A DNA stretch of 64,000 bases from SAR116 cluster bacterium (GTDB taxonomy: Bacteria; Pseudomonadota; Alphaproteobacteria; Puniceispirillales; Puniceispirillaceae). Location: contig SHBD01000005.1 of NCBI GenBank assembly GCA_004212735.1, positions 62,001 to 126,000 of the forward strand, given 5' to 3'. Both the position numbers and the translations under genes were made by a program. The notes beneath the pieces were generated by a model that was not told the DNA's origin, did no database searches, and was given only the letters and a program-made list of their open reading frames with translations. This document shows positions 26,167 to 35,910 of this stretch, piece by piece (within the stretch, counting starts at the first letter, position 1; each line of letters begins with the position of its first letter).

Positions 26167-27159
26167 CTATCCCGATAGAGCGTCAAGGAACCGGTCAACC
26201 AACCCCCAGATCCGGTTGGTGATGGTCGGGTTTTCCTGCAACAACTCATGTTTTGCACCGGCAATCTCATGCACCTGGCAGGATGAAAGGCACGGCAGCA
26301 TCCTAATCGTCGAGGGTTTATCGACAACACGCTCCTCACCAGCGGTCAGTGCAAGTACCGGCACGTCAAGCTGGCGCATCCAGACCGCGCTCATCGTCGT
26401 CGCTGCACAGGAGGCATAGGCAGCCCTCACCCAGCCAACGGTGGGCCCGCTGCGCCGCAGTGCCGGCTGGTCATCCAACCACAAAAATTGTGCCTCAAAG
26501 CCAGGCTGCCATCCCGACAAGACATTGTCCGGATGGAACTGGCGCGCCGTGGCAAGTGTCTGAACGCGATAAAAAGGGGGATGGGAGCGTTGCCAGCCAA
26601 GCAGGCAGAGACAATTAGCCAGCAACCGGACGCCAACGGCCGGCGTGACCGGGGGCAATATCATTGGCGCGGACAGGATGACGCCACGCACTTGCTGGCG
26701 ATAACGTGCAGCCAACCTGAGGGCCAGATGCCCACCCATTGAATGACCAAACAGATAGACGTCATTGCGTTCAGCAAGGCCGGCAAATCTCAACAGATGA
26801 TCCATCGCCTCCAGATAGGTCTCAAAACTGTCTATATGAATTGCCAGCGAATGCCTGCCAAAATGACCGGACATTCCCTGTCCGGGCCAGTCAATTACCA
26901 GCACATCATACCCTCTTTCATGCAGCGCTCTGCAGGTACTACCATGCTTTTCACAGAATTCGGTAAACCCCGGGCAGACAATTACCAAACCGTTGTTTTT
27001 TGCGCTATCACCGGAGGTATCTGTTGGCTGCACCGGCCAGAAATGGCCACGCAAAGGCTCACCTCGGAGGCTGGTGATGATGTCAGCACCACCTAACAGG
27101 GTAAGGCCGGCACGCTCTGCGGTTGGAAATTCGGATCCGCCTCTGGCGGACCCTGTCAT
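26167..27159 (-). CDS. Alpha/beta hydrolase (monoglyceride lipase/lysophospholipase-like)
   Basis: The 330-residue protein has the oxyanion region CPGFTEFCEKHG near residue 57, DWPGQGMSG near 85 and the nucleophile elbow GHSMGGHLALRLA near 125 with the catalytic serine. The acid and histidine are expected in LALTAGEERVVD and AGAKHELLQ. This layout is typical of PldB-like lysophospholipases and monoacylglycerol lipases. The ATG at 27159 overlaps the ABC-exporter stop as ATGA, so it is the second gene of that operon. A lipid substrate is likely but not proven. Confidence 0.85.
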   Translation of the reverse strand: MTGSARGGSEFPTAERAGLTLLGGADIITSLRGEPLRGHFWPVQPTDTSGDSAKNNGLVIVCPGFTEFCEKHGSTCRALHERGYDVLVIDWPGQGMSGHFGRHSLAIHIDSFETYLEAMDHLLRFAGLAERNDVYLFGHSMGGHLALRLAARYRQQVRGVILSAPMILPPVTPAVGVRLLANCLCLLGWQRSHPPFYRVQTLATARQFHPDNVLSGWQPGFEAQFLWLDDQPALRRSGPTVGWVRAAYASCAATTMSAVWMRQLDVPVLALTAGEERVVDKPSTIRMLPCLSSCQVHEIAGAKHELLQENPTITNRIWGLVDRFLDALSG

Positions 27160-29000
27160 TGTGCGGGCTCGCCGGGCATTACGTCTGCAACGGGCGCCTT
27201 GGTCTGTTCCTGAAAATCGTCCTCGGATTTGAAACCATCTGACTGGCGGGCCCACATGCGCGCATAAAGCCCATCAAGAGCCAGCAATTGGCGGTGTGTG
27301 CCCCGCTCGACAATTTCACCCTCAGCCAACACCAGAATCTCATCTGCATCGACAATGGTCGAGAGCCGGTGCGCCACCACCATCGTCGTCTGTGCCTTCG
27401 AAACCGCATCAAGCGCCGCCTGAATTTCACGTTCTGTCTGACTGTCGAGCGCCGATGTCGCCTCATCGAACAGAAAAATTGAGGGCCGCTTCAAAAGGGC
27501 GCGGGCAATTGCAACACGCTGTTTCTCACCGCCGGAGAGTTTCAGACCACGCTCGCCTACCTTGGTTTCATAGCCCTCCGGCAAGCGGGAAATGAACCGG
27601 TCAATGGCGGCAAGGCGCGCCGACGCCTCGATCGCCGGCTGGCCTGCATCATGCTTGCCATACCCAATATTATAGCCAATCGTGGCGTTGAACATCACCG
27701 TATCCTGTGGCACCACCCCGATGGCGGCGCGCACACTTGCCTGAGTCACGTCGCGCAGATTTTGTCCATCAATGCGAACAACACCCGATGACGGGTCATA
27801 GAAGCGGAACAATAATCGGGAAATCGTTGTCTTGCCCGCCCCGCTGGGGCCGACAATAGCCACACGCTTGCCTTTTGGCACGGTAAAGCTGACACCCTTC
27901 AAAATAGGTCTGTCAGCATAAGAAAAATGCACATTTTCAAAGCTGATCGCGGCATCACTTACAATCAGATCAGGGGCACCCGGCCGGTCAGCAATGTCAG
28001 GATTTTCGTCCATCAGGCCGAACATCCGCTCCATATCGACGAGCGACTGACGCAATTCACGATAAACCCACCCCAGAAAATTCAGTGGCATGTAAAGTTG
28101 CAGCAGGTAGGTGTTGACCACAACAAAGTCACCAATGCTGAGGTGGCCTGCCTTGATGTCGGCTCCGGCCATGCTCATCATCACCATCAAGCCGATGGCG
28201 ATGACCGCCCCTTGCCCGATATTCACCACCGAGAGCGAGGTACGCGAGCGCACCGCCATCGTCTCGTAGCGCTTCATCGCCTCATCATAGCGCTCAGCCT
28301 CGACATTCTCGGCATTGAAATATTTAACTGTCTCAAAATTCAACAATGAATCGACAGCACGCGTCGCCGCGCTTTCATCGGCCTTGTTCATCTCCCGGCG
28401 AAAGCGGATCCGCCACTCGGTAACGCGCACGGTGAACAGCACATAGGCCATCACCGTGACAAAGGTCACCGCGGCATAGGTAAAGCCGAACATGCCCCAG
28501 AGGATCACACTAACAAACAACACCTCGACAAACAGAGGTAGAACCTCGAAAAAGGCAATAGTCAGCAAAAACTCGATGCCTTTTGCGCCCCGGTCAATCG
28601 CCCGCGTCAGCCCCCCGGTCTGTCGGTCAAGGTGAAACTGTAACGACAATCTGTGCAGATGCTGAAAAGCCGCCATGGCGCCCCCGCGAACGGCACGCTG
28701 GGCAACAGCGGCAAACAGATATTGCTTGGCTTCGGCAAAAACCTGTTGGCCAAGCCGGGACAGCGCATAGCCAGCGACGATCAACATCAGGATTTTCATT
28801 GAAAAACCGCTGTCACCGCTAACCAGATCAACAGCCGCGCCATACATCAACGGAGTAATGATGTTTGAGCCTTTGGAGGCGACAAGGCAGCCAAAAGCCG
28901 CTCCAATCCGACCCCGCACACGCCAATTGCCCCTTGGCGCGGTGTAAAACCACAATTCACGCAACAGCGTGACGGTCTTTGCCAATGTTGACTGTGCCAT
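27156..29000 (-). CDS. ABC exporter, Atm1/heavy-metal-tolerance type half transporter
   Basis: The 614-residue protein joins a six-helix membrane domain (about 20-330) to an ATPase domain with Walker A GPSGAGKTT near 395, signature LSGGEKQRVAIARALL near 500 and Walker B IFLFDEATSALD. Length and the segment YFNAENVEAERYDEAM match the Atm1/ABCB7 group, which exports glutathione-linked sulfur species in bacteria. The start at 29000 follows an AGGAC site. It lies beside the suf operon on the same strand, which fits a role in sulfur or iron metabolism. It acts as a homodimer. Confidence 0.87.
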   Translation of the reverse strand: MAQSTLAKTVTLLRELWFYTAPRGNWRVRGRIGAAFGCLVASKGSNIITPLMYGAAVDLVSGDSGFSMKILMLIVAGYALSRLGQQVFAEAKQYLFAAVAQRAVRGGAMAAFQHLHRLSLQFHLDRQTGGLTRAIDRGAKGIEFLLTIAFFEVLPLFVEVLFVSVILWGMFGFTYAAVTFVTVMAYVLFTVRVTEWRIRFRREMNKADESAATRAVDSLLNFETVKYFNAENVEAERYDEAMKRYETMAVRSRTSLSVVNIGQGAVIAIGLMVMMSMAGADIKAGHLSIGDFVVVNTYLLQLYMPLNFLGWVYRELRQSLVDMERMFGLMDENPDIADRPGAPDLIVSDAAISFENVHFSYADRPILKGVSFTVPKGKRVAIVGPSGAGKTTISRLLFRFYDPSSGVVRIDGQNLRDVTQASVRAAIGVVPQDTVMFNATIGYNIGYGKHDAGQPAIEASARLAAIDRFISRLPEGYETKVGERGLKLSGGEKQRVAIARALLKRPSIFLFDEATSALDSQTEREIQAALDAVSKAQTTMVVAHRLSTIVDADEILVLAEGEIVERGTHRQLLALDGLYARMWARQSDGFKSEDDFQEQTKAPVADVMPGEPAQ

Positions 29001-29119
29001 CAGGTCCTGTTCGTTACGGCCCCCATTTAACGGGCCAAGTTTAAAGAGGTCAGGTCGTAAGAAGTCAGGTTTTACAATAACCCGGGCTTTAGAGGCCCAG
29101 ATTTCACAAAAATAGCTGT

Positions 29120-29467
29120 TTAGGCAACCGAGAAGCTCTCTCCACAACCGCACCGCGCAACCTCATTGGGGTTGCGAAAAACGAAACGTGCGGCGAATTT
29201 ATCCTCTTCCCAGTCCATTTCTGAACCGACCAGAAACATGACGGCTGTGGGATCAATGAACAGGGTGACGCCCTTTTCCTCGATCTTGTCTTCGAACTGT
29301 TTCTGTTCGGTTGCATATTGGACATCATACTGCATGCCCGAGCAACCAGCCGTCTTTACGCCGACACGAAGCCCGATCACATCAGAGTCACCCTGTTCGA
29401 TCAGGCGCTTCACATGCATGGCGGCTGTGTCTGTCAAAGTCACAATCGGTTGTCCGGTGTTAAACAT
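29120..29467 (-). CDS. HesB/IscA-type iron-sulfur assembly protein
   Basis: The 115-residue A-type carrier has the three conserved cysteines: one in KTAGCSGMQYDV near residue 37 and a pair in ARCGCGESFSV at the C-terminus. It carries Fe-S clusters or iron to apoproteins. It follows the sufT gene and is the last gene of the suf operon before the Atm1-like exporter. The ATG at 29467 is preferred, with an upstream in-frame alternative at 29488. By position it would be called sufA, but the subgroup (SufA, IscA, ErpA) is unresolved. Confidence 0.92.
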   Translation of the reverse strand: MFNTGQPIVTLTDTAAMHVKRLIEQGDSDVIGLRVGVKTAGCSGMQYDVQYATEQKQFEDKIEEKGVTLFIDPTAVMFLVGSEMDWEEDKFAARFVFRNPNEVARCGCGESFSVA

Positions 29468-29531
29468 CGTATTTCCAGTTCCTAACAATCAGTGTCTCAA
29501 AAAATCAGGCCCTCACCCAAACTTCGCCCCG

Positions 29532-30002
29532 TCAAAAGCCAAGGTCAAGCGCCATCTTTGCATCTTCACTCATTCGCTCAGGTGACCATGCCGGCTCCCA
29601 AACAAGCTCAACAGCCACTTTTCCGGCATCAGCAACCCCCGCGACTGCCTCAGCAACCTGGCCCGGCATCTCACCGGCGACAGGACAGCCGGGCGCTGTC
29701 AGCGACATGGTGATGTGCACATCACCATTATCGTGTCTGTTAACTTCATAGATGAGTCCAAGGTCGAAAATATTTACCGGAATCTCTGGGTCATGAACCG
29801 TCTTCAGCGCTGCCTCAACGGCGGCAGCATCAACCGGTCCTTTTGGATTTTCACATGACGCACCGGCATGCGCGGTATATCCCGCCGAAACATCCGGCAG
29901 AAAATCAGCGAGGCCAGGGCCATCGTCACTTTTCCCTGATGGTGTCTCCATCCGGCTTCCCGGGCCATTCGGCAGATATGGGTTTTCAATTGGATCCTGC
30001 AT
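29532..30002 (-). CDS. sufT: SufT-like MIP18/DUF59 family Fe-S assembly protein
   Basis: The 156-residue protein has a 55-residue variable N-terminus followed by the DUF59 domain with TVHDPEIPVNIFDLGLIYEV near residue 68 and the conserved cysteine in LTAPGCPVAGEM near 105. In suf operons this family helps mature Fe-S proteins under high demand. It sits 15 bp after sufS. The N-terminal extension is rich in Gly, Ser and Pro and carries no motif. The ATG at 30002 is the first in frame. Confidence 0.9.
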   Translation of the reverse strand: MQDPIENPYLPNGPGSRMETPSGKSDDGPGLADFLPDVSAGYTAHAGASCENPKGPVDAAAVEAALKTVHDPEIPVNIFDLGLIYEVNRHDNGDVHITMSLTAPGCPVAGEMPGQVAEAVAGVADAGKVAVELVWEPAWSPERMSEDAKMALDLGF

Positions 30003-30017
30003 TCACGTTATCCCTTC

Positions 30018-31256
30018 CTAGCCGAAAATCCGCCGGACCTTTTCCAGCGATTCTGCCAGCACGTCAAACTCCGCTCTTGTGGTGTAGACACCAACCGAGG
30101 CCCGCGCGGTCGATGGCAGGTCAAGACGATCCATCAGCGGCTGCGCACAATGATGCCCTGCCCTGATAGCCACACCATTATTGTCGATGATCGTGGATAT
30201 ATCATGCGGATGCGCACAATCCATGGTGAAAGACACAACGCCAGATTTCCCCGGTGCCGTGCCAATCAGCTGCAACCCCTCAACGGAAGACAGGCGCTGA
30301 TGCGCGTATGACAGAATATCCTGTTCATGCGCCCGAATGGCCTCCATGCCGATGTTGGTGACATAATCCACTGCTGCGCCCAGAGCGATCACTTCGGCAA
30401 TCGGCGGTGTTCCTGCCTCAAAGCGCACCGGAGGCTCGGCATAGGTGCTGTGTTCGATGGTAACCCGGTCAATCATGTCACCACCTCCCATATAGGGAGG
30501 CATCTCAGCCAGAATATCAGCCCGGCCCCACAACACGCCAACACCATTCGGTCCGTAGAGCTTGTGAGCGGAGAACACATAAAAATCACAGCCAAGAGCG
30601 ATCACATCCACCGGCATATGCACCACACCCTGACAGCCATCAACGACCATCAGCGCGCCAGCCTGCTTCGCTACTTTAGATATCTCAGCGACCGGAAATA
30701 CCGTCCCCAGAACATTTGAGACATGTGGAATGGCGATAATCCGCGTTTTGGCCGTGATCATGTCCGTCAGATTAGCCATGACAAACGCGCCATCGGGGCC
30801 CATGTCAAAAGCGCGAACCGTGGCACCTGTTTTTTCCGCGACCATCTGCCAGGGAACGATGTTGGCATGATGTTCGGCAATGCTGATCAAAATCTCATCA
30901 CCGGGCTGCAACCGAGGCTCGGCCCAGCAGCGCGCAATCAGATTTAGCGCCATCGTAGCGCCGGAGGTGAAAACAATTTCATCTCCACTGGCCGCACCGA
31001 TGAAGGATCCCACAGACCCGCGCACCGCTTCATACGCATCGGTTGAGGCTTCAGACAGGAAATGCAGGCCACGATGCACATTGGAATAGGTATCGGTATA
31101 AGCCAGCATCAACGCATCCATGACCTGACGCGGTTTCTGCGCCGATGCTGCACTGTCCAGATAGACCAGTGGCTTGCCATGTACCTCGCGCGAGAGAATG
31201 GGAAAATCCGCCCGGATCGCTTCAACGTCATAGAGTTTTGTTGTCATCTCATCCAT
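30018..31256 (-). CDS. sufS: Cysteine desulfurase
   Basis: The 412-residue PLP enzyme has the cofactor lysine in VFSAHKLYGPNGVGVL near residue 225 and the sulfur-carrying cysteine in RAGHHCAQPLMD near 365, the type II (SufS) context. It releases sulfur from cysteine for cluster assembly on SufBCD. The start is at one of three close ATGs (31268, 31256, 31247); 31256 has a GGGAA site and overlaps sufD by 8 bp. No sufE gene adjoins it. Confidence 0.95.
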   Translation of the reverse strand: MDEMTTKLYDVEAIRADFPILSREVHGKPLVYLDSAASAQKPRQVMDALMLAYTDTYSNVHRGLHFLSEASTDAYEAVRGSVGSFIGAASGDEIVFTSGATMALNLIARCWAEPRLQPGDEILISIAEHHANIVPWQMVAEKTGATVRAFDMGPDGAFVMANLTDMITAKTRIIAIPHVSNVLGTVFPVAEISKVAKQAGALMVVDGCQGVVHMPVDVIALGCDFYVFSAHKLYGPNGVGVLWGRADILAEMPPYMGGGDMIDRVTIEHSTYAEPPVRFEAGTPPIAEVIALGAAVDYVTNIGMEAIRAHEQDILSYAHQRLSSVEGLQLIGTAPGKSGVVSFTMDCAHPHDISTIIDNNGVAIRAGHHCAQPLMDRLDLPSTARASVGVYTTRAEFDVLAESLEKVRRIFG

Positions 31257-32508
31257 GCTGATTCCCATCTGTGGTCAGACCCGTCTGGGCCATCCATCGT
31301 GTTGCCGTCTCGCGCAGGATTTGCGCAAGATTGTCAATCTCAACGCTGTCGATCGCGTCAATGAGAAACGCCTCGATAAGCATGGCGCGTGCCTTTGCCT
31401 CGGGGATGCCACGTGACGTCAGATAAAACAGCTGCGTTGCGTCAAGCTCGCCAACCGTCGCGCCATGCGCACAGACAACATCATCAGCATAGATTTCCAA
31501 CTCAGGCTTTGCGTCTACCTCGGCTTTGCGCGACAGCAGTAAAGCCCGACTCATTTGTTGGCCATCCGTCTTTTGTGCATCCTCGGCAACACGGACTTTG
31601 CCCTGATAAACGCCCCGCGCCCGATCATCAAGCACGCCGCGGATCACCTGATCGGAGGTGCAATGCCCGATATCATGATTGAGAACAGTGGTGATGTCAT
31701 GATGCTGCCGACCGCGACCAAGGTAGATCGCAGAGAGCTGGCAATCAGCACCCTCACCTGCCATTGTCACATGCGTCTCAAGACGCGCCATCTCACCACC
31801 AACTGAGAGCGAGAAACCGGTTAGTCTGGCTTCCCCAGCAAGTGAAACCCCGGTGGCCGCCAGATGCGATGTCGTGCTGCCTTCTGACTGAATTTTCACA
31901 AAATCGAGACTTGCTTTAGCGGCCAGATCAAGCCCGATCAGTGGCGCCGACAAGGCAACCGCTGACTGATGCCACTCAGCCATCACCATCCGCGCGGCTG
32001 GTGCCAGACGGATCAGGACAACAGGATGCGCCGACAGGCTGGCGTCATCCCCCTCAAAAATCAACATCAGTGGCCGCGCAACCTCCCCCACCACATCGAG
32101 AACAAGGCCACCGCTCATCACCGCCATGCTCAGATTGCTGACTGGATGATTGGGTGGTGCCAGAGCCATCATCGCATCCTGCGCACCTTGATCGTCGCTC
32201 AGATTGCCGGCAGTGACACCCGCCGGGAGTCCTTCAAGGCTGGCAGGATCAATAACGCCATTGACGATCTGGATGGCATGCGCCCCCATACCCGCTGCCA
32301 TGGCAAGGCCGTCACCAGCCGTTGCTGTTGACAGCGATGATGCCGGGGTGATTTCACGCGCGGCAAGCCGGTCCAGTTTCGTAAAGCGCCAGGATTCGAC
32401 CCGTGGGCCGGGCCACCCCTGTTGCTGCCACGCTGTCAGTGCGGCCGTGCGAACAGGGCCGGAAACGACGACATTGCTCAGATCAGGCTGCATCATCAAT
32501 GCCGGCAT
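31249..32508 (-). CDS. sufD: Fe-S cluster assembly scaffold SufD
   Basis: The 419-residue protein has the SufD/SufB beta-helix and C-terminal features HGATVGELDATQLFYLTSRGI near residue 360 (seen as HGATVGELD and LFYLTSRGI). It forms SufBC2D with SufB and SufC, the scaffold where clusters are built, and provides the conserved histidine of the HGATVG segment. It overlaps sufC upstream by 26 bp. An ATG at 32496 is an alternative start. Its N-terminal half is divergent, as is usual. Confidence 0.93.
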   Translation of the reverse strand: MPALMMQPDLSNVVVSGPVRTAALTAWQQQGWPGPRVESWRFTKLDRLAAREITPASSLSTATAGDGLAMAAGMGAHAIQIVNGVIDPASLEGLPAGVTAGNLSDDQGAQDAMMALAPPNHPVSNLSMAVMSGGLVLDVVGEVARPLMLIFEGDDASLSAHPVVLIRLAPAARMVMAEWHQSAVALSAPLIGLDLAAKASLDFVKIQSEGSTTSHLAATGVSLAGEARLTGFSLSVGGEMARLETHVTMAGEGADCQLSAIYLGRGRQHHDITTVLNHDIGHCTSDQVIRGVLDDRARGVYQGKVRVAEDAQKTDGQQMSRALLLSRKAEVDAKPELEIYADDVVCAHGATVGELDATQLFYLTSRGIPEAKARAMLIEAFLIDAIDSVEIDNLAQILRETATRWMAQTGLTTDGNQHG

Positions 32509-33238
32509 ATCCCGTTTCCTCTACCTGTAGCGCCAACTCCTTGCCGCCAGATTTACGAATTTTACCGCCTGCCAGAATATGGACATGATCAGGAACGATA
32601 TGGTTAAGCAGACGTTGGTAATGCGTGATGACAAGCATCGTGCGTTCCGGGGCGCGCAGCATGTTAACACCGTCAGACACAATTTTCAGGGCATCCACAT
32701 CCAGCCCGGAGTCCGTTTCATCAAGGATGCTGATGGTTGGCTCAAGCAATGCCATCTGCAAAATCTCATAACGCTTTTTCTCACCACCGGAGAAACCGAC
32801 ATTCACCGCGCGTTTGAGCATATCATCATTAATGTCAAGCTCACCTGCCTTCGCCCGTACCATCTTGACGAAGGCCAGTTGGTCAACTTCCTCCTCACCA
32901 GCCTCAACACGGCGGGCATTGACCGCCGCTCGCAGAAAGCTCATACCACCCACGCCGGGCAGCTCAACCGGATATTGGAACGCCAGAAACATGCCCGCAC
33001 GGGCACGCTCATCCGGCGAGAGTTCCAACACTGACTCGCCGTTGATCAACACATCACCACCAGTGATTTCATACCCATTCCGGCCTGCCAGCACATAGGA
33101 CATGGTGCTTTTGCCGGAGCCGTTTGGCCCCATTATGGCATGCACCTCACCCGCGTTCAGCGTCAGGTTAATCCCCTTGAGAATTGGCGTGTCCCCGACC
33201 GAGGCATGCAAATCTCGAATTTCCAATAATGCAGTCAT
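32483..33238 (-). CDS. sufC: Fe-S cluster assembly ATPase SufC
   Basis: The 251-residue ABC-type ATPase has Walker A GPNGSGKSTMSYVLAG near residue 37, the signature NVGFSGGEKKRYEILQMAL near 145 and Walker B ISILDETDSGLDVDALK, the SufC-specific form of the D-loop region. It is soluble and drives conformational change in SufBC2D. It starts at 33238, 170 bp after sufB, an unusually wide gap in this operon with no hairpin strong enough to call a terminator. Confidence 0.97.
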   Translation of the reverse strand: MTALLEIRDLHASVGDTPILKGINLTLNAGEVHAIMGPNGSGKSTMSYVLAGRNGYEITGGDVLINGESVLELSPDERARAGMFLAFQYPVELPGVGGMSFLRAAVNARRVEAGEEEVDQLAFVKMVRAKAGELDINDDMLKRAVNVGFSGGEKKRYEILQMALLEPTISILDETDSGLDVDALKIVSDGVNMLRAPERTMLVITHYQRLLNHIVPDHVHILAGGKIRKSGGKELALQVEETGYAGIDDAA

Positions 33239-33408
33239 TTCAATACTTTCTAATGCTTGTAGCTTTGATTTTTCAAACCGGTGTTTTTAAATTGGGTTTC
33301 TCAACTTGGATTGGGGCCCACTGGATGCGTTTGGGCACCCTTTTTAGCCAGCCCTCCTGACCAGTCTTCTTGACCGGCGCTCCCGGCCAGCACACCCACT
33401 GAACTGCA

Positions 33409-34860
33409 TCAGCCGACCGATCCCTCAAGTGAGATGCCAATTAGTTTTTGCGCCTCAACGGCAAATTCCATTGGCAGTTCCTTCATCACTTCCTTGCAGA
33501 AGCCGTTGACAATCAGCGACACAGCGGCCTCCTCCTCAATACCGCGTTGCAGACAATAGAAGAGCTGGTCCTCGGAAATCCGCGAGGTGGTGGCCTCATG
33601 CTCGATTTTGGCGCTCGGATTGCGCGACACGATGTAGGGAACAGTGTGGGCACCGCAGCGGTCACCGACAAGCAGGCTGTCACACTGGGTGAAATTGCGG
33701 GCATTCTCTGCCGTAGGCTGCATCTGCACAAGCCCACGATAGCAATTTTGCGACTTGCCTGCCGAGATGCCCTTGGAAATGATTGTCGACCGGCTGCCAG
33801 CGCCGATATGGATCATCTTGGTTCCCGTATCAGCCTGTTGATAGTTATTTGTCAGCGCAACTGAATAGAATTCACCAACCGATTCCTCGCCCTGCAGCAC
33901 GCAGGATGGATATTTCCAGGTGATCGCCGAACCCGTTTCGACCTGTGTCCAGGAAATTTTGGACCGTGCCCCACGACAAACACCTCGCTTGGTGACGAAA
34001 TTATAAATACCACCCTTGCCGTTTTCGTCACCGGGGTACCAGTTCTGAACAGTCGAATATTTGATCTCCGCATCCTGCATCGCAACCAGTTCGACAACGG
34101 CGGCATGAAGCTGGTTCTCATCACGTTGCGGTGCTGTACAGCCCTCGAGATAGCTGACATAGGACTCATCCTCGGCGATGATGAGGGTGCGTTCAAACTG
34201 TCCCGTATTCTGCTCATTAATCCGGAAATAGGTCGACAGTTCCATCGGGCAACGCACACCCTTCGGGATGTAGACGAAAGAGCCATCGGTAAAGACAGCG
34301 GAATTCAGCGCGGCAAAATAATTGTCGCCAACCGGGATGACCGAACCCATATATTTTTTCACCAGCTCAGGATAATCCCGGATGGCTTCTGAGATCGGGC
34401 AGAAGATCACCCCCACCTTGCTCAACTCCTCACGAAACGTTGTCGCCACCGACACCGAGTCAAAAACCGCATCAACAGCGACATTCGCTAGACGCTTTTG
34501 CTCATTAAGGGGAATCCCCAGCTTTTCGTAAGTGGCCAGCAGTTCAGGATCAACCTCGTCAAGTGACGCCAGCTTTTCAGCCTGTTTAGGTGCGGCGTAA
34601 TAATAGCTGTCCTGATAGTCAATCGGAGGAATGTCGAGTTTAGCCCAGTCCGGGCTCGTCATCGTCAACCAGCGGGCATAGGCTTTCAGACGCCATTCCA
34701 GCATCCATTCAGGTTCATCCTTTTTCGCCGAGATGAACCGGATCGTGTCCTCGTTCAATCCCTTGGGGGCCTTGTCCGACTCGATCTCCGTGACAAACCC
34801 GTATTTATATTTACCGGTTGCCTGTTCGACCTGCTCAATTGTCTGGGTGGTTGCGGCCAT
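33409..34860 (-). CDS. sufB: Fe-S cluster assembly scaffold SufB
   Basis: The 483-residue protein has the canonical SufB segments [19 protein letters not shown] near residue 85 (given as separate pieces YYYAAPKQ and SLDEVDPE), [21 protein letters not shown] near 275 ([14 protein letters not shown]), and [17 protein letters not shown] near 400 with the sulfur-accepting cysteine. It is the main scaffold of SufBC2D. The ATG at 34860 lies inside the end of the regulator gene (26-bp overlap), which makes the two co-transcribed. Confidence 0.97.
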   Translation of the reverse strand: MAATTQTIEQVEQATGKYKYGFVTEIESDKAPKGLNEDTIRFISAKKDEPEWMLEWRLKAYARWLTMTSPDWAKLDIPPIDYQDSYYYAAPKQAEKLASLDEVDPELLATYEKLGIPLNEQKRLANVAVDAVFDSVSVATTFREELSKVGVIFCPISEAIRDYPELVKKYMGSVIPVGDNYFAALNSAVFTDGSFVYIPKGVRCPMELSTYFRINEQNTGQFERTLIIAEDESYVSYLEGCTAPQRDENQLHAAVVELVAMQDAEIKYSTVQNWYPGDENGKGGIYNFVTKRGVCRGARSKISWTQVETGSAITWKYPSCVLQGEESVGEFYSVALTNNYQQADTGTKMIHIGAGSRSTIISKGISAGKSQNCYRGLVQMQPTAENARNFTQCDSLLVGDRCGAHTVPYIVSRNPSAKIEHEATTSRISEDQLFYCLQRGIEEEAAVSLIVNGFCKEVMKELPMEFAVEAQKLIGISLEGSVG

Positions 34861-35353
34861 GCGGCTCATCCTCTCTGTCGACTAATGGTAATGGGGTATG
34901 AAGTGGCGCGGTCATCTCGTCATCATCGTCAGCAATTGGAAACAGATGTGCCGGATCGATAAGATCGGCCAGACTCATCTGTTCCAACGCCGCGCGAACA
35001 CGCGCATTGACCTTGTTCCAGGTGCCACTCATAAAACAGCAATTCGCGACAGCGCAGGGATCCTGCGCCCCGTCTACACAATCATTCACAGCAATCGGGC
35101 CCTCGATGCTCTCAATGATCCGAACCAGCGAGATGTCTTCTGCCGGAAACGCCAGCCGATATCCGCCGTTAGCTCCGCGCTGGGTATCGACAAGGCCGGC
35201 CCCCAACAGCAGCTTGGCAACCTTGGCAACGGTTGGCTGATTGATCCCAGTCAATTCAGCAAGCGATGCTGTGGCGATAACCTCGCCATGCCGGTGGGCC
35301 AACGCCCCCAACACGACAATGCCGTAATCTGTCATCCTATTTAGCCGAAGCAT
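34835..35353 (-). CDS. Rrf2-family Fe-S-sensing regulator of the suf operon (IscR/SufR-like)
   Basis: The 172-residue protein has an Rrf2 winged helix (about 1-85: [17 protein letters not shown], then [14 protein letters not shown] and [10 protein letters not shown]) and the cluster-binding cysteines in [18 protein letters not shown] near 105-120. Rrf2 regulators of this layout bind a labile Fe-S cluster and switch cluster-assembly genes by cluster status. The ATG at 35353 gives the canonical N-terminus; a longer frame to 35422 lacks protein character. It leads the suf operon. The C-terminal tail (145-172) is acidic and variable. Confidence 0.92.
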   Translation of the reverse strand: MLRLNRMTDYGIVVLGALAHRHGEVIATASLAELTGINQPTVAKVAKLLLGAGLVDTQRGANGGYRLAFPAEDISLVRIIESIEGPIAVNDCVDGAQDPCAVANCCFMSGTWNKVNARVRAALEQMSLADLIDPAHLFPIADDDDEMTAPLHTPLPLVDREDEPHGRNHPDN

Positions 35354-35429
35354 CTCTGAGATTCCCGCCTTCTGCACGCCATTGGCAATCTGAAAAAACC
35401 ACCGATAAACCCAAGCACACACTGCGATT

Positions 35430-35448
35430 GCGAATGATTATCATAATC
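35430..35448. promoter_or_regulatory. Fur-box-like palindrome upstream of the suf operon
   Basis: The 19-mer GCGAATGATTATCATAATC matches the classical Fur consensus (GATAATGATAATCATTATC) at 15 of 19 positions when compared by eye. It lies 77 bp upstream of the regulator start, where an operator would be expected. Alphaproteobacteria often use Fur/Mur, Irr or RirA for iron control, so the true protein may differ. An AT-rich region surrounds the site. Confidence 0.55.
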
Positions 35449-35583
35449 AAGACCATTTTGGTCCAGATTAATAGATACATAGGGCGACCAGGCAAATTTG
35501 ACAAGCCCGTTAACAGTGCCATTATTTATCAAATGGTGGTTTTTTTTCGCATTATTGGTTGTTCCGGTGCCCACGTAGACAAG

Positions 35584-35859
35584 ATGAGACACGCTGAGAT
35601 AAAGCAAGACAAGGGGCAGGATTTGGAAACCCCTGACAGATCGTTCGGACATGGGTTGGTCGGGCGCCTGTTCACCAATCATCCCAGAAGTGTTGGCGAA
35701 ACCTATGGGGAGCATATGGGTTTTGCCATGGGTGTCGCGGGAAGCCTGTTTCTGGCTGGTGCTGCCGCGTTCATCCACGCCCTCGTTCCGGCGCTGTATC
35801 AGACAAGTGCAAGCAAACGCATCACCCGCCTCGCCACGAAAGTCTCGCCCACAGACTAG
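35584..35859 (+). CDS. DUF6356-type small membrane protein
   Basis: About 91 residues from the ATG at 35584. The segment GLVGRLFTNHPRSVGETYGEH, then GFAMGVAGSLFLAGAAAFIHALVPAL and TSASKRITRL, matches a small alphaproteobacterial family of unknown function in which a VGETY-x-EH motif precedes one or two hydrophobic helices. The family is sometimes labelled capsule-related, without direct support that I know. A longer frame extends upstream to 35428 but its first part is not protein-like. It lies between the suf promoter and hspQ, convergent with hspQ. Confidence 0.7.
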   Translation: MRHAEIKQDKGQDLETPDRSFGHGLVGRLFTNHPRSVGETYGEHMGFAMGVAGSLFLAGAAAFIHALVPALYQTSASKRITRLATKVSPTD

Positions 35860-35910
35860 GCATACAGTCGGCATCCGAAAAGCAAGGCTGCTCCGGGGCC
35901 TTTTCTGGTT

